A stretch of DNA of 64,000 nucleotides from CBDBKE01 sp965218055 (GTDB taxonomy: Bacteria > Acidobacteriota > Terriglobia > JAJPHL01 > JAPKYU01), in assembly GCA_965218055.1 (NCBI GenBank), contig CBDCKA010000001.1, forward strand, positions 496,001-560,000, written 5' to 3'. The notes under the pieces were generated by a model, which saw nothing but the letters and a program-made list of their open reading frames with translations, was not told the DNA's origin and ran no database searches. How positions within the stretch are numbered: the stretch's first letter is position 1; every line of letters begins with the position of its first letter. Shown here piece by piece: positions 8,231-14,928 of this stretch. A program made the position numbers and the translations under genes.

Positions 8231-9147
8231 GCGCACGCGTGCGCCGGCCGCAGGTCGCGTATGCACGTGCACGCGGTCTGTCGGGTCGCCGCGCGTGCGC
8301 CTTGCTCTCCGTCGCACGGTCCACGCTGGGCTACCAGTCGCGGCTGGTCGACCGGGATGCCCCGGCGCTGGCCGCGATGCGTCGTCTGGCGGCGCAGTAT
8401 CCGCGGTACGGCTATCGCCGGATTCGGATTTTCCTAAAACGCGAAGGGCACACGATGAGCACGGACCGGACCCATCGCCTCTGGCGCCAGGCGGGGTTGC
8501 AGGTGCCTCGGCGGCGGCCGCGGCGCCGGGTCGCCCTGAGCCGGCCCCGCCCGGTGCCCGCCACTGCGGTCAATCACGTCTGGGCGTACGACTTCGTGTT
8601 CGACACCTGCGCGAATGGGCAGACGCTCAAGTGCCTCACCGTCGTCGACGAATGGACCCGCGAGTCACTCGCGATCGACGTGGCCGGCGGCATTCGGTCC
8701 GGGCGCGTTATCGAGGTGCTCACGCAGCTCGTGAGCGTCCACGGAGCCCCACGTTACCTCCGGTCCGACAACGGCCCCGAGTTTGTCGCGGGTGCGATTC
8801 TCCGGTGGCTGCTCCAGGCGCAGATCGAAACCGCGCTCATCGAGCCGGGGAAGCCGTGGCAGAATGCGACCGACGAATCGTTCAACGGGAAGTTCCGCGA
8901 CGAGTATCTGAGCCTGCAGTGGTTTCGGAACCGCGTGGACGCGAAGGTGGGGATCGAGCAATGGCGACGGCACTACAACGACGTGCGCCCGCACTCCAGC
9001 CTTGGCTATCTGACGCCAGCCGAGTTCAAAGCGCAGCTCCGTGCTGGCTCGGATGACGGTGGGCGCTCGCCGGCGATGCCGGCTCACGCTGACCAAGAAG
9101 AACACGAGAGCGACTTAACCATGCCGACTGGCGCTGTTCTCCAGTAA
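8224..9147 (+). CDS. IS407-group transposase OrfB (copy 1)
   Basis: The product is 307 aa with a DDE integrase core. The first Asp is in WAYDFVFD, the second in RSDNGPEF and the Glu in DESFNGKFRDEY, with the family tail YNDVRPHSSLGYLTPAEF. The N-terminal region has the IS3-type HTH_21 segment (RYGYRRIRIFLKREG). OrfB normally works as an OrfAB fusion made by -1 frameshifting, and the shortened A run here would prevent that. Confidence 0.85.
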   Translation: MVGARVRRPQVAYARARGLSGRRACALLSVARSTLGYQSRLVDRDAPALAAMRRLAAQYPRYGYRRIRIFLKREGHTMSTDRTHRLWRQAGLQVPRRRPRRRVALSRPRPVPATAVNHVWAYDFVFDTCANGQTLKCLTVVDEWTRESLAIDVAGGIRSGRVIEVLTQLVSVHGAPRYLRSDNGPEFVAGAILRWLLQAQIETALIEPGKPWQNATDESFNGKFRDEYLSLQWFRNRVDAKVGIEQWRRHYNDVRPHSSLGYLTPAEFKAQLRAGSDDGGRSPAMPAHADQEEHESDLTMPTGAVLQ

Positions 9148-9176
9148 TCGGTGGTCCGAAGAAAGCCGGCAGGTCA

Positions 9177-9271
9177 CGTGGGTAGATACGGGCGGAATCT
9201 ACGATGTCGATGGGCGCCCGCGCATTGAGTTGCGGGATCTGTTCCGTAAGCTCAATGCTCTTGTGCCTTAA
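9177..9271 (+). pseudogene. Orphan 3' end of an interrupted gene
   Basis: Right of the IS, an open frame runs from the IS edge to a TAA at 9269-9271. It encodes about 30 residues (WVDTGGIYDVDGRP, then IELRDLFRKLNALVP). It has no start of its own. It could be the lost C-terminus of the upstream glycosidase or of another deleted gene. Direct joining of the two IS flanks does not keep a common frame. Confidence 0.5.
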
Positions 9272-9292
9272 GCTGGGGATGAATACAGGCGC

Positions 9293-9838
9293 GTGAGGAA
9301 AAGCAATACTCCGAGACCAGCACTTTTTCTGGTCTGCGTATTCGCTATGCTGATGACGCCACGCCTAGCGGTCGCAGCAAAAGACGCCTGCAGTCAGGCT
9401 ACTGTCCAAGCACGGGATATTCCCAATGCCCTTTCATTCGTGGCGCCGGTAAAGGAGGCGTCCGAGCCGCAGCTTGCCGGCAAGTGGTACGCGCCGGAAA
9501 GAGCGCGGTGGAGATGGATGGGAAAGTCGGCTGCTGTATACCTGAAAACACCTTCCCAAAGGCCAGCCACCCTTCAGTTGGAGTTTTATCTTTCGAAGGA
9601 GCACTTGCGCGCGGTAGAAGCCGTCGTTCTCACACTCCATCTCGGCGGGAAATTGCTGGACCGGCAAAAGTATGAAGAGGCAGGTCGTTACACCTACCGG
9701 ACGGCAATCCCCGGTGAACAGCTTCGGGGGCAGATGGTTTGCCTGGAGCTCTCCGTAGACAGGACTATCCAAGTCCCGGGCGACAAACGTGTGCTCGGTC
9801 TGGCTGTATTCCGGGTGGGCTTTCCCCCGAAGCAGTAA
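9293..9838 (+). CDS. Secreted protein of unknown function
   Basis: The product is 181 aa from a GTG start. Residues 1-28 form a signal peptide ending in AVAAKD. The mature part is beta-rich: GKWYAPERARWRWMGKSAAVYL, then alternating strands ending in VLGLAVFRVGF. The pattern of an opening Trp-rich turn and a closing hydrophobic strand resembles small jelly-roll domains found next to cell-surface polysaccharide enzymes, but I cannot name the family. Confidence 0.6.
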   Translation: MRKSNTPRPALFLVCVFAMLMTPRLAVAAKDACSQATVQARDIPNALSFVAPVKEASEPQLAGKWYAPERARWRWMGKSAAVYLKTPSQRPATLQLEFYLSKEHLRAVEAVVLTLHLGGKLLDRQKYEEAGRYTYRTAIPGEQLRGQMVCLELSVDRTIQVPGDKRVLGLAVFRVGFPPKQ

Positions 9839-9868
9839 GTGTCCGCCCCATGCGGGGCCGGCCCCTTA

Positions 9869-9923
9869 AGGCGATTCCCAACCAGTCCGTACGTGCGCGA
9901 AACCTCAGAGAGTACAGTTCCTA
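9869..9923. repeat. 55-bp repeat, partner of 5949-6003
   Basis: Second copy of the repeat described at 5949-6003. It lies in the 235-bp gap between the secreted protein and the end of the formate dehydrogenase operon. Confidence 0.7.
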
Positions 9924-10072
9924 GTGTGGCGTCCCAGAAATTCGCCACAAAAGTTCATGACCACTCGCTCATGCTCGTGGCTCGGAAGCGCGTTGAAAAT
10001 ACAGAGCCGTGCGCGTCAGCAAGCGGTCCCACAAGCACACAAACATAGGCAACGTTCTTCCGGGACACGACA

Positions 10073-11059
10073 CTAGGGAGAACCTGATGGATCGACGAAT
10101 TGCCACCCAAAGCGGCCCTTGATGCAGAGGTGGCCGTGCGTCACGTCCCGGTCGAGGGGGGAAGTCACCCGGACAATCCGGTTGTCCTGGACCCGTAAAG
10201 TCACCGTGCAGCCCACGCCACAGTAAGGGCAGATCGTGTCGGTTTCACTCTGCCGGGACTCATCCCAAACCCCCGCCTGCCGCATGTCATACTCGCGCTT
10301 GAACATCAGCGCCCCGGTTGGGCAGACCCCGATGCAGTTGCCGCAGTAGACGCAGGCGGAGTCCGGCAGCGGCACGGTGTACTCGGTCGAGATCCGCGCG
10401 TCAAATCCGCGGCCGGCAACGGCGATGGCGAACGTGTTCTGCGCGTCCTTCCCACAGGCTTCCACACACTTGTAGCAGAGGATGCACTTGCCGTAATCGC
10501 GGACGTACAAATCGTTGTCCACCTTCACCGGCTGCCCCACCGTAGCCGCGGCTGTCGCCGCGGGCGGCGGGTGCACGCCCGGACGCGCGGCATCGCGCAC
10601 CCCCGCTGCCGCTGCCGACGCGGGGGGGCCGAACCGCTCCGGCCGCGCGCCGTATTGCTCCATATAGGCCTGCAGTTGGGGCGCGGTGGAAACATCCACC
10701 GAGGAGGCCAGAAACTCCAGAATCAGGCGGCGGCTCAAACGAACCCGCTCGCTATTGGTCTTCACCGCCATGCCCGGCTCGGCTTTTCGAGAACAGGCCG
10801 GCACAAGGACCCGCGAGGCTTCCAGCTCCACGACACAGATGCGGCAGACATTGACCGGCGTCAGGTTTTCCAGATAGCAGAGCGTGGGTGTAGAGATCCC
10901 CAGGCTGCGGCTGGCTTCGAGCAGCGTCGCGCCTTCCGGCACGGCGACCTGCTGGCCATCAATGGTGAGCTCGATGGTCTGGCGGGGACGCGACGGCGGA
11001 ATCACGGGCAACGGCCCGGCCGGAACAGGCATTCGAGGCGACGGTGCGTCAGAGCTCAC
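10073..11059 (-). CDS. Formate dehydrogenase electron-transfer subunit (NuoG-like N-domain plus Mo-4Fe4S domain)
   Basis: The product is 328 aa. An N-terminal [2Fe-2S] ferredoxin domain (about 28-110) has Cys in TLCYLE, NVCRICVVE and VPACS. A Pro/Ala-rich linker follows. Next come two [4Fe-4S] motifs, CILCYKCVEACG and CVYCGNCIGVCP. The last domain is the small [4Fe-4S] domain that normally opens the molybdopterin subunit: CPYCGVGC and then GHLCIKGRFGWQF. The protein stops exactly where a one-piece FDH alpha chain would run on into the bis-MGD domain. That domain is encoded by the first gene of the operon (12897-14849). The start overlaps the end of the NuoEF gene by 4 bp, so the two are translationally coupled. 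Confidence 0.9.
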   Translation of the reverse strand: MSSDAPSPRMPVPAGPLPVIPPSRPRQTIELTIDGQQVAVPEGATLLEASRSLGISTPTLCYLENLTPVNVCRICVVELEASRVLVPACSRKAEPGMAVKTNSERVRLSRRLILEFLASSVDVSTAPQLQAYMEQYGARPERFGPPASAAAAGVRDAARPGVHPPPAATAAATVGQPVKVDNDLYVRDYGKCILCYKCVEACGKDAQNTFAIAVAGRGFDARISTEYTVPLPDSACVYCGNCIGVCPTGALMFKREYDMRQAGVWDESRQSETDTICPYCGVGCTVTLRVQDNRIVRVTSPLDRDVTHGHLCIKGRFGWQFVDPSGSP

Positions 11060-12876
11060 GCTGACTCCTTGCTAAAGAACTCCCAGCGGGCAAGGGCCGA
11101 CTCGATGGCGCTCGAGGCGGTCTGCCCCAATCCGCAGATGGAAGCGTCGCGCATGGCCTGCCCCATTTCTCGTAACAGGACGAGCTCGTCCTGACGCTGC
11201 CCCAAGAGCTGGCCGCCGGCGAACCGGTGCAACAGCTCCTCCTGTCGGGCCGTTCCGACACGGCAGGGAACACACTGGCCGCAGGATTCATCCCGAAAGA
11301 AAGCGGCGATCCGCAGCAGGATCGTCGTCAGATCGACCGTGTCATCAAACAGCATCACGACGCCGGAGCCAAGCGTGACTCCCCGGGCGCGAGTTCCCTC
11401 AAACGTCAAGGGGATGTCCAGCTCCTGGGGCGACACAAAGGCGCCCGCCGCACCGCCCAGCAGCACCGCTTGCAGCTTTCCGCTCCCTCCGACCCCCCCA
11501 GCCAGATCAATCAACTGACCGAGCGTAGTGCCGAACGGGGTCTCGTAAATCCCAGGACGCGCAATGTGGCCGGAAAGACAAAACAGCCTTGTGCCCGTGG
11601 AGCGCTCGGTTCCCAGGGCGGCGTAGGCGGCGCCACCTTCCAGCACGATCCCGAGCACATTGACGAGCGTTTCCACGTTGTTCACCAGCGTCGGTTGGCC
11701 GAACAGCCCCACCTGAGTCGGGAACGGCGGCTTGTTGCGCGGCTCTCCACGATAGCCTTCAATGGAATTGAACAGCGCTGTTTCCTCGCCGCAGATGTAG
11801 GCGCCCGCGCCACGCCGCATCTCGATGTCGAAGCGGACGCCGCGTCCCAGGATGTCCTCACCAAGCAATCCCTGTTTCCGGGCTGCGCCAATGGCGTGCG
11901 CCAGCCGCTCGGTGGCCAGCGGGTATTCGCCGCGAATATACAGATAACCGCGCTCGCATCCAGCGGCAAAACCGGCGATGGTCATCGCCTCAATGACGGC
12001 AAACGGATCCGCCTCCATCAGCACGCGGTCTTTGAAAGTGCCCGGTTCGGACTCGTCGGCGTTGCACACCAAGTATTGGGTGCGTTGCGTGGACCGGCTC
12101 GCGCACAACGCGCTCCACTTCTGTCCCGCCGGAAACGCCGCGCCGCCGCGGCCCAATAACTTGGACTGGGTCACCTCCCGCACAACAGCCTCAGGGCCCA
12201 TCCCAAGCGCTCGCCCAAGCGCTTGGTAGCCGCCCTGGGCCCGGTAGCCGTCGAGGCTTTCCGGGTCCACCTTGCCAATGCGCCGGAGCAGGCGCAACTG
12301 CGCCTGGCCGGCCTGCGGCACTGAAACGCTGGCATCAAAAGCGTCCGGCGGCGCCCCCTTCTGCGTCGCCGCAGGCGCGCGGAGGACCTCCTCGACAGCT
12401 TCCGCCCTGGCCGGAGCCAGTATCTTCTCCCACGGATTCTCCCCGGCAGCAGAAACCAGCGCCGCCGGTGCGCGCTCGCACAGACCCAGGCATGGACTTC
12501 GCAACCACGTGGCGCGGCCGTCTGCGCCCGGTGTTCCCGGCGGGCCGTCGGTCCGCTCCAGCTGCTCACACAACTCGGCGGCCCCGCGGGTCTGGCAGGA
12601 AATGTCATCGCAAACGTGCACCACGACCGGAGACCGCGGTGTTAGCGAGAACATCGCGTAAAAATCCGCCACCCCGAAAGCGTCCGCCGGAGGAACGCCG
12701 AGCCGCTGGCAGGCATAGTTGAGGGCGCCCGCGCTGATCCAACCGACGCGCGATTGGATGGAATGCAGAACCGGCAAGAGCAGGTCACGGGCCGCCTCTT
12801 TGGATGACGCAAGCGCTTGGTCAACCGCAAATCTTTCCTCAGTGGAGGGTTCGGTGGAGGTAAAGTGCAGGTCCAA
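11056..12876 (-). CDS. NuoE-NuoF fusion subunit of NAD-linked formate dehydrogenase
   Basis: The product is 606 aa. Residues 1-160 are a NuoE-type thioredoxin-like [2Fe-2S] domain (CDDISC and CLGLC). Residues about 195-600 are NuoF-type, with the FMN/NAD loop GRGGAAFPAGQKW, NADESEPGTFKDR, GAGAYICGEETAL and the [4Fe-4S] site ESCGQCVPC with a later Cys. It should pass electrons between the formate site and NAD(P)+. It lies 20 bp after the catalytic subunit gene and overlaps the next gene. Complex I has separate nuoE and nuoF at 60.2-62.0 kb, so this is a dedicated copy. Confidence 0.92.
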   Translation of the reverse strand: MDLHFTSTEPSTEERFAVDQALASSKEAARDLLLPVLHSIQSRVGWISAGALNYACQRLGVPPADAFGVADFYAMFSLTPRSPVVVHVCDDISCQTRGAAELCEQLERTDGPPGTPGADGRATWLRSPCLGLCERAPAALVSAAGENPWEKILAPARAEAVEEVLRAPAATQKGAPPDAFDASVSVPQAGQAQLRLLRRIGKVDPESLDGYRAQGGYQALGRALGMGPEAVVREVTQSKLLGRGGAAFPAGQKWSALCASRSTQRTQYLVCNADESEPGTFKDRVLMEADPFAVIEAMTIAGFAAGCERGYLYIRGEYPLATERLAHAIGAARKQGLLGEDILGRGVRFDIEMRRGAGAYICGEETALFNSIEGYRGEPRNKPPFPTQVGLFGQPTLVNNVETLVNVLGIVLEGGAAYAALGTERSTGTRLFCLSGHIARPGIYETPFGTTLGQLIDLAGGVGGSGKLQAVLLGGAAGAFVSPQELDIPLTFEGTRARGVTLGSGVVMLFDDTVDLTTILLRIAAFFRDESCGQCVPCRVGTARQEELLHRFAGGQLLGQRQDELVLLREMGQAMRDASICGLGQTASSAIESALARWEFFSKESA

Positions 12877-12896
12877 TTCGGTGTCCGTGATCTGGG

Positions 12897-14849
12897 TTAT
12901 GTGGATTGGACCGCTTCCCGCTCGGGCGTGGCGTCCAGCGTGGCGTCTAACTTGGCGTCTACTTTATCGATGCGAATCGCGGTTGCCTTGAACTCCGAAG
13001 TTCCGGACTTCGGGTCCACGGCATCCAGGGTCAATTCGTTGGTGGCTACCTCATCGGGGAAGTGCAGCGTCATGAACGCGAGCCCGGGGCGTAAACCGGG
13101 GTCGAAACGAACTGGCGCCACCACCGATCCACGACGCGAGCTGACGCGCACCTTCTCTCCTTCGGCAATACCGTAGCGTTGGGCATCTTCCGGCAGCAGA
13201 TCGATCGTCTCTCCCCGGCGCAGCGGGGAGCTGTAGCGGGCGGTCTGAACTCCGGTGTTGTAGGAATCCAGGCGACGGCCGGTGGTCAGCCGGATCGGGT
13301 ACTGCTCATCCAGGAGATCCACGGGCGGCGCGTATTCGACCGCGCTGAATGGCGCCCGAGGACCCACCAGCGGAGTGGCCCAGAGCCGGCTGTGCAAATA
13401 AAGTTCGCCCGGGTGCGACTCGTCATAGCAGGGCCACTGGATCCCACCCATCTGTTCCAGACGCGCGTAGCTCATGCCCGCATGCATCGGGCTCAGGCGC
13501 CGCACTTCGTTCCAGATCTCCTCCGCGCTGGGCTGGCTCCACGCATGGCCCAGACGCTGCGCCAACTCACAAAGGATATCCAGGTCGTCGCGGACCCCGG
13601 CGGGCGGGTCCATAGCCCGCCGCACCCTCTGCACCCGGCGCTCGCTGCTCGTGACGGTTCCTTCCGACTCGCACCAGCCTGCCGCCGCCGGCAGAACCAC
13701 GTCAGCAATTTCGGCTGTGGCCGTTAGCAAGACATCCTGTACCAGCAGAAACCCCAACTCCTCGAGGAGCCGTATGGCGCGGTGCTGATCGGCTTCCGAG
13801 TTGGCTGGATTCTCTCCAATCACGTACAGCGCGGTCAGCTCTCCCCGCTCCATGGCGTCAAACATCTCGTTCAACCGCCAGCCGGCCGCGGCCGGAACCT
13901 TCACGCCCCAGGCTTGCTCGAATTTCCCGCGCAGCCCATCATTCTCCACGTGCTGAAAGCCGGGCAGCCGGTCCGGGATCGCGCCCATATCGCCGCCCCC
14001 CTGCACGTTATTCTGTCCGCGCAGCGGGTTCAAACCTGACCCGTAACGGCCCACATGCCCGGTCAGAAGCGCAAGATTGATCAGCGCCAGAACATTGTCC
14101 ACGGCGTTGTGGTGCTCGGTGATGCCCAGCGTCCAGCAGATCTGCGCGCGTTCGGCCTTCGCGTAGGCATGGGCAGCTTCCCGGATCAGAGCCGCCGGCA
14201 CGCGGCAAATCTGCTCGGCGTAGTCCAGCGTGTAGCGTTCCACGCCAGAGCGGTACTCCTGGAAACCGCTGGTGGCGCGCTCGATGAAGCCACGGTTTTC
14301 CAGACCCGAGACCAGAATCTCCCGGCCCATGGCGTTGGCCAGGGCAATGTCGGCGCCGACATCCAGCCCCACCCACAGGTCTGCCCACTGCGCGGAGCTG
14401 CTGCGGCGCGGATCCACCACCAATAGCTTTGCGCCTCCGTGCACGCCCTTCAGCACGTGATGGAAAAAGATGGGATGCGTGTCCCGGGCGTTCGACCCCC
14501 ACAAGATGATGAGGTCTGCTTCTTCAATTTCCCGGTAGGAGCTGGTGCCCCCGCCCATCCCGAATACTGTCGCCAGACCGACGACGCTGGGGGCGTGTCA
14601 AGTTCGGTTGCAACTGTCGATGTTATTGCTGCCGATGACCGTCCTGGCAAACTTCTGGGCCAGGAAGTTCAGTTCGTTGGTCGTCTTGGAGCAACTGAAC
14701 ATCCCGAACGTGCGCGGTCCGTGCTTTTGGACCGCCGCCTGAAAGCCTGTCGCGGCCCGGTCGAGCGCCTCGCCCCAACTGGCAGGACGGAGGCTGCCGT
14801 TCTCGCGGACCAGCGGCGTCGTCAGTCTGCCGGTACGCTTCTTTGCCAT
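12897..14849 (-). CDS. Formate dehydrogenase catalytic subunit, selenocysteine-containing, lacking the Mo-4Fe4S domain
   Basis: The frame reads through an in-frame UGA at 14598-14600 (codon 84) to give about 650 aa. The UGA sits in DSCNRT-U-HAPSVVG, exactly the selenocysteine position of formate dehydrogenases. The Mo-cofactor domain follows (LIILWGSNARDTHP, WTLGITEHHNAVDN, GRYGSGLNPLRGQNNVQG) and a C-terminal MGD-binding barrel (LTTGRRLDSYNT and onward). The chain starts MAKKRTGRLTTPLVREN, so the usual N-terminal Cys-rich Fe-S domain is missing. It is encoded at the end of the gene at 10073-11059. A GGGAG ribosome-binding site lies 9 nt before the ATG. The two parts must associate for activity if this inference is right. 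Confidence 0.9.
14555..14600 (-). promoter_or_regulatory. Probable bacterial SECIS element
   Basis: Immediately after the UGA the mRNA can fold a hairpin with a stem GUCGU/GCGAC and an apical loop CGGUCUG. This places the conserved GGUCU loop about 18 nt after the UGA, as in the E. coli fdhF SECIS. It would recruit SelB for selenocysteine insertion. The sel genes are not in the window. Confidence 0.7.
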
Positions 14850-14928
14850 ATATCTGACTCCCGTCGGCAGTATACACCATCGGATCGCGCTCGATCCTCA
14901 GCGGACGGCCCGAAGGTGCGCGTTGAAG

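Larger units (their letters stand above)
7898..9176 (+). mobile_element. IS3-family element, IS407 group, copy 1
   Basis: The element is 1279 bp and nearly identical to the inverted copy at 25362-26641. The ends are imperfect inverted repeats of about 25 bp starting TGACCTGCC and reaching GGACCA. orfA and orfB are present. The flanks (CCGGG left, CGTGG right) give no target duplication, unlike copy 2. The A run at the orfA/orfB junction has six A instead of seven, which should break the programmed frameshift. Confidence 0.9.

Noticed and set aside
10571..12159. Plus-strand frames opposite the formate dehydrogenase operon
   Set aside because: They are Arg/His-rich shadow frames without family motifs, opposite well-supported genes.
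14598..14600. UGA read as a nonsense mutation in the formate dehydrogenase gene
   Set aside because: It is at the exact Sec position, both sides are intact and a SECIS-like hairpin follows.
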